Origin: Dromiciops gliroides
Lineage: Eukaryota; Chordata; Mammalia; Microbiotheria; Microbiotheriidae
NCBI RefSeq assembly: GCF_019393635.1
Contig: NC_057867.1
Coordinates: 58,918,492-58,982,491 of the forward strand
Direction of reading: 5' to 3'
DNA: 64,000 bases
The number at the start of each line of letters is the position of its first letter. The stretch's first letter is position 1. The notes under the pieces were generated by a model, which had not been told where the DNA came from, did not search any database, and worked only from the letters and a program-made list of their open reading frames with translations. Positions 10,990 through 22,205 of the stretch are shown piece after piece. The position numbers and the translations under genes are program-made.

Positions 10990-13060
10990 CATCGCCACCA
11001 AACATTTATATATCACCTAACTGTGGGCTAGGCACCTTGCTCTATAAAAGGCAAGCGTCATTTGGAGACTTTATTTCCATCCTAAAGTTTTGTTGGAGAA
11101 AGAACTAAAGGCCAGTCTGGTTACTTTCTAGTACCCACCCCCCCACCCCCACCCCCCGCCAGGCGCCCATGTCTCTGGTTATTTGGATGTGTGATGTCAC
11201 CACCATGTAATGAGGAGAGTTGTTTTCCCTCTGACTGCTCTTGGTGCTGTAGGACCAGATCATTTCTTGACACCCTTGGCCTTGGGAAGGAATGGACTCA
11301 TCTGAAAGAGCCTTTTGAATGAAGAGATTCACTGAGAGAAGATCAAAGAGAGAAAAGTCTAATAGGATGCATTGGATTTCCTTCATTCACCTCCTGCAGG
11401 AAGTTACTCAGCTCACAAAACACCCAAGGATTGCTTCCTGGTCACAGGTCAGGGAAAAACCCAAAGTGTTTTCTTAAATGTTGTTCCTTTCTTCTTCATT
11501 TTCTTACTTATGACTGTTTTTGTACATCACCTTAGTCGCTAATTACTTGTCCTTCTCATGAGTGCTGAAGGCAATCTTCCTTCTTCCTTCTTCCCTCACC
11601 AGAGAAGCCTCAGATTTGAGGCTCTGGTGTTTTCCAGTGTGGGCTTAAGCTGTCTTTACAAAAACAAGCACATTCCCCCAAAACTTGGTGATTATCCCCC
11701 AACTTACTACAAAAGCAAGACTCTCCTTTTTCATAGCCAACAGGAGAAGGAGCTGCTGGGCATTCTTGTCATCTAAGATATTAAATTGCCCAGGAAATTC
11801 AGATTGAGTTCATTTTAATTACATGTCATTAAGGTGCTGGACAGAGACACCCTCAGAGAGGTGGGGCATGATGGGTCAAGTCTAAGCACTGTCTCCTTCC
11901 TGAAGTGGGGATGACTTTCTTTGCCTCCATTGCACCCTATTGTCAAAGTCAACACGTTTCTAAAAAGGAAAGCCAGTGAAGAAAAAACAGTGCTGAGGTT
12001 CTTTGTCCCTGTTTCCATTGGCAGCAAACTCATCTTTGTTAGCAAATAACAAGGTGGGAGGACTATGAGGCAGTCATTGAGCTCTAGAAATCCAAGGCCT
12101 CAGAGAAATGAGCAGGTGGGCGGATGTCCTTTGAGAGAGAAAGGGAAAGAGATACACAGCATGCAATTAGGTAGGGACCAGAAAAAAATAAAGATAACAG
12201 GAGAAAAGGGTGATGAGCTGCTGAGTGAGACGTCTGACACCTTCAGGGAGGAGGATGGTAAGTGTGAGGCAGGTGGCAATTTAGAGGACTTCTGAAACCA
12301 ACCCAAACCCCTGCAGGCCTATTTCCAGCCCCTCCCAGGTCCCAGTGGCTTCTCCTGAATTGTAGCGCTTCTGACCAATCAGGGCAGAACATAAAAAACT
12401 ACTTTCAGGTCTGTTAAAATTGGACTGCATTAGAATCTGACAGAATTCCATGATGATAAGTCTCTGCAGTTGCTCTTTGGAAGCTGTTATCTTTGGTTAC
12501 AAAGGCCTTATCTGCTGAAGGGCAGTCACCATGGAATGGTCCGTTGAGTGACCATTGGGGTGGGGAGGCAGTAAGCGTGAGGTACACTGGGGAAAGAAGC
12601 CATTTTGGTCAAAGAGGTTTTTATTCATTGTAGCTCTGCCCTGTGTACCCCTATATTGGGGGGTTATGAGAAGATAAAGTGAGCTTCTCCACTGAGTCAG
12701 GTCTTGAAGAAGCATCTTCTCATCTTGGGCAGTTCTTCCTGCTGTGTTTCTCTAGATCCTTCCCAAATTATTTACCCAACACAATGGAATAACCACCAAA
12801 GGATTTGTTGTGCTGAATGTTAAGACCAGGATTTTGAGGAGGAAATATCGGTCAAGTCTTTCTAAGGTTAAAAAATAGGGGCAGAAAGAAAAGATAGGGG
12901 CAGCATTGCTTATTGGGCTGTGTCCTCGTTCCCACTACCAGTTTTAGTTTCCTTACCCATAAATCAAGATAATAAGAAGGATTATGCCTATCACATGCTT
13001 CTTGTGAGTGAGCATCAAACATAATGAATGGGTGAAGCTTAGCTTTGGAAATGTCCAGCG
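10990..13060. other. Mostly unique intergenic DNA, no gene seen
   Basis: Apart from a short MIR-like 3' part near 12.93-13.01 kb, I see no repeat or coding signal. Open frames are all under 95 codons and lack motifs. Confidence 0.5.
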
Positions 13061-13124
13061 GGATGAAATCATAGAATCAAAATTGAAAGAGGCTGTAAAG
13101 ATCATCCATTAAAAGTATATTTTA

Positions 13125-13268
13125 GGGGCAGCTAGGTGGCAAAGTGGGTAAAGCACTAGCTCTGAATTCAGGAGAACCTGAGTTCAAATCCAGCCTCAGA
13201 CACTTGACACTTACTAGCTGTGTGACCCTGGGCAAGTCACTTAACCCCCATTGCCCCGCCAAAAAAAG
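13125..13268 (+). mobile_element. MAR1/WSINE1-type SINE
   Basis: Full copy with perfect 12-bp target duplications AAGTATATTTTA at 13113-13124 and 13269-13280. It splits an older MIR-like piece (13069-13112 and 13281-13345). Confidence 0.94.
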
Positions 13269-13421
13269 AAGTATATTTTATTAGATGAGTAAACTGAGGC
13301 CCAGAGATATTGAAGGACTTGCATATGGTCACAAAGATGGTCACTGGCAGAGCACCTTCACTGAAGATGGGCCAATGCCCCCAGTATTGTCGTATTAGGT
13401 ATTTTTTTCCCAACACCTTTG

Positions 13422-13447
13422 GTTGCCATGGAGTTCTCATGATGTCA
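13422..13447 (+). promoter_or_regulatory. Candidate promoter elements of gene A: X-box half-site and CRE-like site
   Basis: GTTGCCATGG at 13422-13431 matches the first ten bases of the RFX X-box palindrome GTTGCCATGGCAAC. TGATGTCA at 13440-13447 is a CRE variant. The CRE-like octamer is about 130 bp upstream of the position aligning with the gene B start. Genes B and D have the same octamer at a similar distance, which is the main reason to list it. Confidence 0.45.
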
Positions 13448-13723
13448 CCAATTATTGAGGTCATCAGGCCTTTTGTTCCCTGGTCATATTTAGAGGCATG
13501 AGCTAGGGGCTTCAGCTCAGTCTTGTGCCTACCAGGGGTCAGAGCTTGGGCACTCAGCAGGGCCAAAGTGAGGCTCATCTCCCTATCTTACCAGCTTAGG
13601 GGGTAATGTCACCAAGAGCCTGAGCCCCATCTTTACATCATTCGCACATGCCTGTCTGTTGCTTCTTCAAGACCAGTAAAGTGAATACCTTAATACCATC
13701 CTCACGATTCACAACTAGCCACC

Positions 13724-14575
13724 ATGGTAAATGATCTACCCATCCCTGTGGTCTGCTTCTTCATCCTGCAGCATTCTAACCAATCAGGCCAGGGACTGAT
13801 TATCATCATGAGCTGGAAAGTGGTCCCTACTCAGCAGAACTTGTGGTGCCTACTGTGTGGGGTGAGAGCCCGATGCCATAGCTTTATTCCACCCTTCTCC
13901 TGGGTCCATGGTTACACCTTGATTTTACTTAGACATCCAAGACCTGAGCCAACAACACTGAACCATTCACCAAGCCATCCACCAAGCAACAGGCCTTGGT
14001 GGACTTATTATGGCCTACTCATCTTCTGGCAGGAGAGGAGCTATGCAGCATCCCTGAGGGCCCTTTTCCAGCAGATGTTTTTCAGCACCTTTCTGAGCTA
14101 TCTGAACAGACTTCACATTGTTGTGTACCAGAGCTCATGGACCACAAGAGGCTTACATCTCTTGGCCAGTGCCAGACTACGATTGAATTCCATCTCCATC
14201 AGGGTCATCTTTGATGCCCGCATTACCATCCAGATCAGGCGAAGCACCCCTGCGAGATATCATTTCTGGAGACTGGGCTCATTCATCTTGGAATTCATCA
14301 GTCTCCGCTTCTTGGCAGTTTACGTGAACAATAGGAAAGGAGCCAGGTACTGCTGCACTGTCACCATGGGACTCCCCTTGAACACCAGATCCCAGCATGG
14401 TACCAAGAGGAAGAGGAAGAGCCCCTCCTCCCCACCATCACAGTCCCTTGCACAGCAAATCAAAAAGACTTGTGTTACCATCACCATATTCTGTATCTTT
14501 GCATCAGATCAGAAAATAAAGAGGCCCAATGTGACACAGCTCAGAAAATACACTTGTGGTCCTGTCATTTCTTGA
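13724..14575 (+). CDS. Gene A: novel basic membrane-type protein, family of genes B and D
   Basis: Encodes 283 residues from an ATG in the strong context GCCACCATGG. I do not recognise a named family, but it aligns with gene D and gene B. VVPTQQNLW (residues 34-41) matches LVPTYQAVW in B. GYTLILLRHPR (63-73) matches GFALQLLRHPR in D. WWTYYGLLIFWQE (92-104) matches WAYYGLVFFYQE in D. The basic patch KRKRK at 228-232 leads to LAQQIKKTCV (242-251) and a short hydrophobic stretch, as in the relatives. The upstream segment that aligns with B residues 1-39 is not open in this frame, so the start is the internal ATG shared by the family. The C-terminus is odd: the AATAAA that overlaps the stop codon in B and D is present at 14515-14520, but a small length change puts it out of phase, so the frame runs about 18 codons past it. 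Cleavage after AATAAA would leave an mRNA without a stop. It may be a decaying gene or one with a new terminus. Confidence 0.5.
   Translation: MVNDLPIPVVCFFILQHSNQSGQGLIIIMSWKVVPTQQNLWCLLCGVRARCHSFIPPFSWVHGYTLILLRHPRPEPTTLNHSPSHPPSNRPWWTYYGLLIFWQERSYAASLRALFQQMFFSTFLSYLNRLHIVVYQSSWTTRGLHLLASARLRLNSISIRVIFDARITIQIRRSTPARYHFWRLGSFILEFISLRFLAVYVNNRKGARYCCTVTMGLPLNTRSQHGTKRKRKSPSSPPSQSLAQQIKKTCVTITIFCIFASDQKIKRPNVTQLRKYTCGPVIS
14515..14520 (+). promoter_or_regulatory. Poly(A) signal AATAAA of gene A
   Basis: AATAAA is followed about 40 bp on by a GT-rich stretch (TTGTGGTCCTGTCATTTC) that suits a downstream element. Its position after the hydrophobic C-terminus equals that in genes B and D. Confidence 0.55.
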
Positions 14576-14610
14576 TGCGAATATTAGGAGTCTGTTTCAT
14601 TCCTCACTAT

Positions 14611-14762
14611 CTTTTTTTGGGGGGGGGGGCAAAGCAATGAGGGTTAAGTGACGTTCCCAGGGTCACACAGCTAGTAAGCGTCAAGTGTCTGAGGCTGGAT
14701 TTGAACTCACATCCTCCTGAATCCAGGGCCAGTGCTTTATCCACTGTGCCACCTAGCTGTCC
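14611..14762 (-). mobile_element. MAR1/WSINE1-type SINE, first of a second pair
   Basis: Antisense copy starting in T7 then G12 and ending 'gccacctagctgtcccc'. A sister copy lies 15 bp away in the same orientation. Confidence 0.9.
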
Positions 14763-14775
14763 CCTCCTTGCTGTC

Positions 14776-14925
14776 CTTTTTTTTTTCTTTTTGCAGGGCA
14801 ATGAGTGTTAAGTGACTTACCCAGGGTCACAGAGCTAGTAAGTGTCAAGTGTCTGAGCCGGATTTGAACTCAGGTACTCCTGAATCCAGGGCTGGTGCTT
14901 TACCATTGCGCCTTTTAGCTGCCCC
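14776..14925 (-). mobile_element. MAR1/WSINE1-type SINE, second of a second pair
   Basis: Antisense copy with slightly more divergence. The flanks 'ctcactatctttt', 'cttgctgtcctttt' and 'ctttgctatcctttt' stand before, between and after the two copies, so both used versions of the same target. Confidence 0.9.
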
Positions 14926-15249
14926 CTTTGCTATCCTTTTGATCCCAACTCAAATGCCACTTCTAGGAAGTGGCCTCCCTTCTCTCCAATTTATCTAGTT
15001 ATGTGTACCTTTCCAGTGGGACACTGGGGTGGGAGTGGGGGGTGGAGGTAGAGTATGAGTGGGATGGCGGAGTCCCCAAGACAGCCAGAGATGGGGTGGG
15101 GGTGGGACTACCTACTTAAGTTGGGACTGGATTTCAGGGGGAGAAAGTATTGGACTATTCACATCAGACTACACACAGAGGCACAGAAGATAAAGTGCCC
15201 TCTAAATTAGACTTTGAAGGATCAATACGACTTTGACACACACATTTGG

Positions 15250-15510
15250 ATTTATCAGTGACAGTTGAGGTGTCCTATGTATGTATATATCATGGTCACA
15301 GTTGAGGCACTTATGTATTGGGGTGACAGTTGAGGTACGCATGTATATAGTGGGGTAACAGCTGAGAGGAGTTCGTGTATGCAATGGGGTGACAGTTGAG
15401 GCACTCAGCAGATGTATAATGTGGGGGGCCCGTTGAGGTTCTCATGGATGGATTGGAGCAACAGCTGCAGCACTCATAGGTACTCAGATATATCAGGAGG
15501 TGACAGATGA
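15250..15510. repeat. Minisatellite, unit about 30-40 bp
   Basis: GTGACAGTTGAGG or a close variant recurs about eight times (near 15257, 15295, 15323, 15355, 15388, 15428, 15458, 15497). It is followed each time by an AT-rich 'catgtatatatagtgggg'-like segment. No coding role is evident. Confidence 0.75.
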
Positions 15511-15519
15511 TTCTATTGG

Positions 15520-16305
15520 AATTAATACCGATGAGATTGTAGCTGGAGAGAAAAAGAGGGTGAAGAGAAAGGGCTTGAGGGTAGACCTTTAAAGGAAATA
15601 ATGCCCCCCCCCCTTAAGGAAATGAGGAAGCAGTGAAGATTACAGAGAAGGAAGTTTCCCTCTGCATTTCAAAAGTCCAGGTCCCTCACCCTTTGTCAGG
15701 CTGCCTGGCTCTGTCTGGACCACAGTATCTTTTCTCTCTTCTGCAGCTCAAAGCCTGGGGGTTTGGGGGTGGGGAGCGGAAGCAACTTTCTCTCACTCTA
15801 TTGCCTTAACTTCTTCACTGAGCACAGTAAGAATCTTACTAGATTCTGAGACCGGGAGCTGAACACTTCAACTCCCTCAGAGCCTCGGGCACCTTTCTTG
15901 AGATAGCCCCAACTCCTGGTTTCCTTTGCCCTAATGACCTAATACTAACTATTCACATTGCTGGAGCATCAAGTTCTGCTTTCTGAGCAGCCCAGCAAGA
16001 TGAGGGTCTCCACAGGGGTGCTGGAAGGGGAGGTGTCCCCCATTTAAATTAAAAAATAAAATTTCGAGGGCACCCCACATCCTGCAATTCAGGAAGGCAC
16101 CATTACACCCCTTTTGGTGAGGGAGGCTTTTTCAAGAGCTGCCGGAGATTCCTGTCCCCAAAGTACAGCGTTTCGAGAGGAGTTACACTTGGTGGAGAGG
16201 TTCTAAAAGTACACGTTGCCCACACAATAAAGTTGCACTTCAACCCCTTTCTCCCCTGGGTGTTTTGCCTCTCTGATGACAATTCCTTGCTGTACCACAG
16301 AAGCT
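15520..16305. other. Unique intergenic DNA, no gene seen
   Basis: No repeat or coding signal was found between the minisatellite and the TG-rich tract. Confidence 0.45.
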
Positions 16306-16307
16306 GT

Positions 16308-16545
16308 GTATACCTGTATGTGTATGTGTATGTATGAGTGTGTATATGTGTATATATGTATGTGGGAATGTATATGTGTGTTGTACATGTATATGTGTGA
16401 GTTTATATATGTGTGTGCATTGCGTATACATATATACACATGTGAAGTGTATATGTAAACAGCCATGAACTTAAGCACATATGCATTGTAGGATGTCTGC
16501 CTATACACACATGTATATAACTATGTGTATACATACATATGTTCT
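16308..16545. repeat. TG/TATG-rich microsatellite
   Basis: Imperfect (TGTATA/TGTG)n tract. Frames on both strands are Tyr/Cys/His-rich products of the repeat. Confidence 0.85.
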
Positions 16546-16724
16546 GGTAATGTGTCCAAGTTCTCGTTCATCATTTGTCATTTCGTGAGCATAGCACCTC
16601 GGATGGAACCCCAGAGAAAGACCAAGAACAGACACAAGATCCAGAGAGACCCAGTGTGTCTGAACAGGAGGGAATGATGCATACTCTTTGAGCTCAGGGC
16701 TCCTGGTCTTTGTTCATCAGTTTG

Positions 16725-18055
16725 GGACAGTTCTGGGGGGTCAGAGAGGATGTTTCTCTGTGTGCATGTATGCGTGCACACGGATACATTAGTGTTGGTC
16801 CATGTTATGGATTTGTATGTATCAGTCTTGATTGGTCTCTGTGTGTACACGTGTGTGTATCAGCCTTGGTGTGTGTGTATATGCATATGTGTGTCACTCT
16901 TGATCAGTTTGTGTGTGTGCATCAGTCTTAGTCAGTCTATGTGTATGTGTGTCTTTCTTGGTCTTTCCAGCTCTGGATCTGAGCCTCTCATTCTTGGTCT
17001 CTCTCTAGGACTCTGTGTGAGTTTGGTGTGTTGCAGATTCCTTGAGTCTGTGTCTGAGCTTATCTGTCCATCAGTCTTGCTCAGCCTATCTCCAGGGCTC
17101 TGGATCTGACTGTCTCCCAGTGCTGCTGCATCTGTGGTGCTCTGGGTCTGGTTTTTTCTGTCTGTGTCAGCCTCGGTCTATCCCTGGAGCTTGGTGTCTG
17201 TGTCTCTCTGTTATAGGGCTCTGAGGGTGTGTTTATCTGTCTGACATAACTGGTCAGTCACTGGAGCTCTGGGTCAAAGCTGGCCTTGGTGTGTGTTGGG
17301 GGGGGCCGGGATCTTTGAACTCAGGCCTGCTCTGTCCCTAGGGTTCTGGTTCTGAATCTCTCTTTCAGTCCTGGTGTGTGTCTCTAGGGCTACGGGCTCT
17401 GCGTCTTTCCATCACTCTTGGGTAGGACAGCCATTAGACCTGGCCTGCCTACCTGGCAGGTTGGTGTATCTCTGGACTTCTAGGTCTGTGTATCTCTGTG
17501 TTTCTGTCAGCATTGCTCTGTCTCTCAGGTTCTCATGGACTCTGCCAAATGGTTAGTCTTTTTCTGTTACTGAGGCTCAGTTACTGTTGCTGGTGTCCTT
17601 CATGGATCTGTCCCTGGGGTGTTGGGTCATCAATGGTCTCTCTGCTTGGTCTCCTGTATCTGTCTGTCTGTCTGAAACTCCCAGCCTGTCTGTTGCTAAA
17701 TTTCTGGATCTGTGTCTGCCTGTTAATCTTGATCTGCCCCGGGTTGCTGTGCATCTGTCTGTCACTCTTGGGCTGGCCATGGGCTGTCTCAAGTCAGTGT
17801 TAGCACTTCTGGGGCTTTTGATGCCTATTTCTTTCTCTTAGTCTCAGTCCATCTGTCATCCCCATTTAGTCTCTATAACTGTGTATGTGTGCGCATGTGT
17901 GCATGTGTGTGTCTGTGTATGTATCAGTGTCAGCCTGCATCTGTATCTGTCTGTCAGCTGGTCTCATTCTGTCTCTTGGGTGGTGTGTCTCTGATCCCTC
18001 TTTGTCTTCCACTGGAACTCAGGGTCTGGCATTCTCTGTTTCTTAGTCTTGCTTT
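16725..18055. repeat. Degenerate CTGTCTGTCA-type satellite, left block
   Basis: A run of loosely repeated segments of roughly 50-60 bp, of the form 'ctctgggtctgtgtctgtct' followed by 'cactcttggtctgtccctgg'. The same material resumes at 18.86 kb after a cleaner minisatellite. Confidence 0.75.
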
Positions 18056-18850
18056 AAAGATCTCTGGGCCCTGAGGCCCTGGATCTCTGGGTCTCTGAGT
18101 ATCTGGACCCTGGATCTCTGGGTTCCTGGGACCCAGGTCCCTGGGTCTCTAAATCTCTGGGTCCCAGGTCTTTGGGTCTTTGGGGCCCATAGATCTCTGG
18201 GGCCCAAGTCCCTGGATCTCTGAGTCTCTGGGCTTCTGGGTCCCTGGATATCTGGGTCTCTGGGCCCCAGGTCCCTGCATCTCTGGGTCTCTGGGTCCTG
18301 GGTTCCTGGGCCCCTGGATCTCTAGGTCTCTGGATCTCTGGACCCCAGGTCCCTGGATCTTTGGGTCTCTGTATCCTAGATCTCTGGGCCTTTGGGTCTC
18401 TGGGCCCCGGGTCCCTGGATCTCTGAGTCTTTAGGTCCTGGGTTTCTGGACCTCTGAGTCTTTGGTCCCAGGTCTTTGGGTCTGTGGGGTTTCTGGGCCT
18501 GGGCTTCCTGGATCTCTGGATATCTGTGTCTTGGGTTCCTAGTTCTCTGAGTCTCTGGGCCCCGGGTCCCTGGATCTCTGAGTCTCTGGGCCGCAGATCC
18601 TTGGATCTATGTGTCTCTGTGTCTAGGATCCCTGGGTCTTTGGGTCTTTGGGCCCCAGGTCTCTGGATCCCTAGGTCTCTGGGCCTCAGGTACCTAGATC
18701 TCTGGGTCTCTGGGCCCTGGTTCCCTGGGACTCTGAGTCTCTGGGCCCTGGGTCTCTGGGTCTCTGGGTCACAGGTCTTTGGGTCTCTGGGTCCTAGATC
18801 TGTGGATCTTTGGATCTCTGGGCCCTGGGTCGCTAGATCACTGAGTCTTT
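18056..18850. repeat. CTGGGTCTCTGG minisatellite
   Basis: Built from 12-bp submotifs such as GGGTCTCTGGGC and CCTGGATCTCTG, grouped into blocks of about 36 bp containing 'gccccaggtccctggatct'. Because the unit is a multiple of three, long frames are open on both strands (273 codons minus, over 200 plus). They translate to RPRDPETQ-like or LGLWVSGP-like repeats and are not evidence of a gene. Confidence 0.9.
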
Positions 18851-20250
18851 GGATCTGGCTCAGTTTCTCTTTCATTCTTGGGCTGTCACTGAACCCTGGG
18901 GCTGTGTCTATCAGGTTTGCTCCACGCCTGGGGATCAGTGTCTGTGTCTTTCATGCTGGCTCTTTGTCTGGGCTCTGTGGCTCTTTGTGTCTGTCTGTCA
19001 TTCTCATGCTGTTTCCGTGGCTCAGAGTCTGTGTCTGTCACTTCTGGTGGGTCTCTGGATGTTTCACTCTTTCACTCCCAGGCCTTCTGTGTGTCTGTGT
19101 CATTCTCTGATGTCTCTGTGGCTTTGTGGCTGTCACTCTTGGTCCCTGTAGTTTTATATTGATGTCTGTCTGTCATTCTCAGTCTGTCTGTTGCCGTGTG
19201 TCTTATCTGCCTGTCAGTCTCAAGGGGTGTGTGTGTGTATGTAACTGTCAGTCTTGTTCTGTCACTGGGGCCCTGGACCTGAATTTGCCATCCTGTTGGG
19301 CTTGGTGTGTCTCTGGACCTCTAGGTCTGTGTGTCTCTGTGTATTTGCCAAACTTGTTCTGGCTCCATGGCTCCAATTGGCTCTGCGTCTGGCACTGGAG
19401 CTCAGGGCTCTTGTCCTTCATTTGGTTCGAGTCTATCCTGGGGATTCTGGGTCTTGGTCTCTCTGTTAGCTTTGATCTTTCTCCTGGCTCCCTGGGACTG
19501 GGTCTGTTGCTTGTCTCTCTTGATCTTTCTTGGGATCTCTATCTGTCTGTCAGTCTTGGTCTGTTGCTAGGTTCTATGTCTGTCTTCTTGCCAGTCTTGG
19601 TTGATCACCAGGGCTCTGGGTAAGTGTCTGTCTTCCTGTCTGTTTTGATGTCTCCGTCTGTCTGTTACTGGGGCCTTGGCTCTGTGCTTGGCGGCCCTGG
19701 TCTATCCCTGGGGCCCTGGCTCTGTGGCTGTCTGTCACTCAGTCTCGTTCTATTTTGGGGTCTCCTGTTTCTGCTTGTGTGGCTGTCTTGGCTACCATAG
19801 CTCTCAGTCTCTTGTCTCTTTGCCTATATCTGTCATTTTTGGTCTTTCACTGCAAGTCCCTTCTAGTGTGGCTCTAGGGCTCTGGGTCTAGGTCTCTTAG
19901 TCTTAGGCTGTCATTGGGTATCTAGGTCTCAGTCTCTCACTAGGAGTCTGTTTTTAGGTCTATCTATCACGTTTGCTCTCTCTGTGGGGCTCAGTGTCTC
20001 TGTCTGCCTATTGGTCTCAGTGTGTCCCTATGTCTTGGTCTTTCATTCAGTCCAGGTCTGGTATTGGGACCCTGGATCTGTGTCTGTCTATCTGGACTGT
20101 CATTGGCCATGTGGGGCTATGTACATCCCTGCATTGGTCTCGTTCAGTACAGGGGCCTCTGGGAATGTGTCTTGCTGTGTAATATGTAAGTCTTGGTCTG
20201 TGCCCATCTATCTGTAGCTGTGTCTTTGCACCTATCTGTCTGTTCTCATG
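18851..20250. repeat. Degenerate CTGTCTGTCA-type satellite, right block
   Basis: Continues the loose repeat of 16.7-18.05 kb, for example 'tctgtctgtcagtcttggtc' and 'ctatccctggggccctggct'. The two blocks flank the cleaner minisatellite, so the latter probably expanded inside an older array. Confidence 0.75.
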
Positions 20251-20261
20251 CAGGACTGTGA

Positions 20262-20348
20262 CTGAGGCAGCAAGGTAGCCTGGTGGATAGAGGTCTGGGC
20301 CTGAATTCGGGATGACTCGAGTTCAAATCCAGCTTCAGACACTGTGAC
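20262..20348 (+). mobile_element. Diverged tRNA-type SINE fragment
   Basis: 'gaggcagcaaggtagcctgg', 'tggatagaggtctgggcct' and 'tcgagttcaaatccagcttc' correspond to the first two thirds of the MAR1-like SINE with many changes. Confidence 0.65.
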
Positions 20349-20399
20349 CCTGCTATGACTATCTAGTAGTTTGGAGATACATGTAGCTAGTCTGTTAAT

Positions 20400-22205
20400 G
20401 TGACTGTGTTCATGTCAGTCAGTAGTCAGTAGGCATTTATTATACCCTTCCTGTATTGGCTGACACTGTGCTAAGTCCTAGGGACACAAAGAAAAGCAGA
20501 AGTTTCAGTCCAGGAGATCATATGTGAGGGGAAAAACATGCTAACAACTATGTACATCCATGCTATATACAGTGTAGATGAAAGATAATCTCAGAAGGAA
20601 GGCACAAGCCACGGAGAGGCCAGAGCAAGCTATGCTCTCCAAGGCAGGATTTAGGCCGAGTCTGGAAAAGGGAGAAGGAGGAGGCCAGGTTAGGAAAGGC
20701 TTTCATAACTAAACAGAGGGATTTATGTTTGATCATGGAAGTACTACTAGTGGTGATATGGTCTGACCCTGCCTTCAGGAGGGTTCGTTTTCCTCACTTT
20801 GGTATAAGGAAAGGCTTTATGTGGGAAAACCAACCAGAATGTCATTTCCATGATTCAGGAATGAGGTGATGACAGCCTGTGTCAGGATAATGGCTGCATC
20901 CATAGAATGAATGGTGATAAATGAGAGATGTTATGAAAGTCTAATCAGCAAGGCTTGCCAACAAATTGGAGATGTTGAATGAAGGCGAGTGGGGGATGAA
21001 GGCTAACACTGAGGTAGCAAGTCTGGGTGGATGGTGATACCCTCAGAATTAGGGAGAGATTGGGGGGGGGAGATAATAAGCTCTGTTTTGGACATGTTGA
21101 GTTTATGGTGTCTATGGAACATCCATTTCAAAATATCCAGTAGCCAGTTGGTAATAGGGGCCTGAAGCTCAGCAGAGCTAACTAAATAGAGCTGAGAATC
21201 ATCAGCCTAAGAATGATGATTGAACCCATGGAAATGGATGAAGTCACCAAGTGAGAAAGCAGAGAGTGGGGCTTTCACCTTCTTTTCTGCCATGGACCCC
21301 TTTGACAATCTGGTAATCTGGGGGGTAATCTGGGGGCTGTATGTGAGTGTTCAGGGGGAACTAACACCTCTGGTGTGAGGACTTGCCAAAACCTCTTTGG
21401 GGCTGCTCATCCACCCTTGAAATCCACCTGTTGTCCTACTCTCACCTGTGGCTCCAACAAGCTATAGCATGAACAGTGGCCACATCCTGGTAAAACCATC
21501 TTGACAGATGGGTTAAAAACCAAGTTGAAGGTAACCAACAGGCCTCAAACCTGTTGGTGAGTTAGGGGATTTCTGCCCCAAGCACATGAAGACTTTCCCT
21601 GGCAGAATGGATGGATGAGAACAATTTGTTCCAACAGCCATGAAAGCGGCTGAAGCAGGAGCTGTGGAGCGCTTAGAGCCCAGTCAGGCATCGAAGATGC
21701 CAAGGTCACCCACTCCACCCTGGGCCTTCGCCAGTCCTCAATTTTGTCCTGCCACTGGACTTCAAAGACTCTGCAAGAGAGAATGAGGCTGACGACTTTG
21801 TGCAATTCTGCCTCACTTAAATCCAATTCATGGGCAAGCCAGGACATCACCCGTGATGTCATTGGTCCACTTCAGAAACAAAAGATGAACAGCAAGAATC
21901 CAGACTTGATCTGTCCCTGTGCCTCTGTATCTATTTAAAAACAACGACTTCAGAAATGAAGGAAATGTTAAGTTTTCATTGGAGCTTAGTAAAAATAAAA
22001 ATTTCATTTTTTTTCTTGTCAAAGTTTACAGACCTCCCCTGAAATGTATCCACGAACCCCAGAGGGTCTGTGTACTCCAGGTGAAGGAGCAGTGTTAGAA
22101 AGGGAGGAGAGAGGAGAACCCAAAACAGAACCTTGGGAGACATCCAGAATTGGCGGGTGTGACCTGGAGGGAGATCAAGCAAAGGAGACTGAAATGGACC
22201 ATTGC
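20400..22205 (+). mobile_element. Old interspersed repeat of unresolved class, split by a later insertion
   Basis: 20400-21275 and 22095-22205 read as one long element also common elsewhere in marsupial DNA. Its marks are 'gcactgtgctaagtcctagg'-like start, 'gttttggacatgttgagttt', 'ccagtagccagttgg' and 'cttgggagacatccagaatt'. The middle, about 21276-22094, differs: it starts 'gctttcaccttcttttctgc', holds 'gcctcacttaaatccaattc', and ends in 'cccagagggtctgtgtactc'. The 105-codon minus-strand frame at 21545-21862 lies in this insert. I cannot name either class with confidence. Confidence 0.45.

Noticed and set aside
15250-15510. Possible CRISPR-like spaced repeats
   Set aside because: Repeat units vary, spacing is irregular, and the host is clearly a mammal; it is a minisatellite.
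18054-18875. 273-codon minus-strand frame with RPRDPETQ-like repeats
   Set aside because: It is exactly the minisatellite, the opposite strand is open as well, and there is no unique sequence at either end.
20262-20348. Possible tRNA gene (box B-like 'gagttcaaatcc')
   Set aside because: It is the tRNA-derived head of a SINE and does not fold into a complete cloverleaf by eye.
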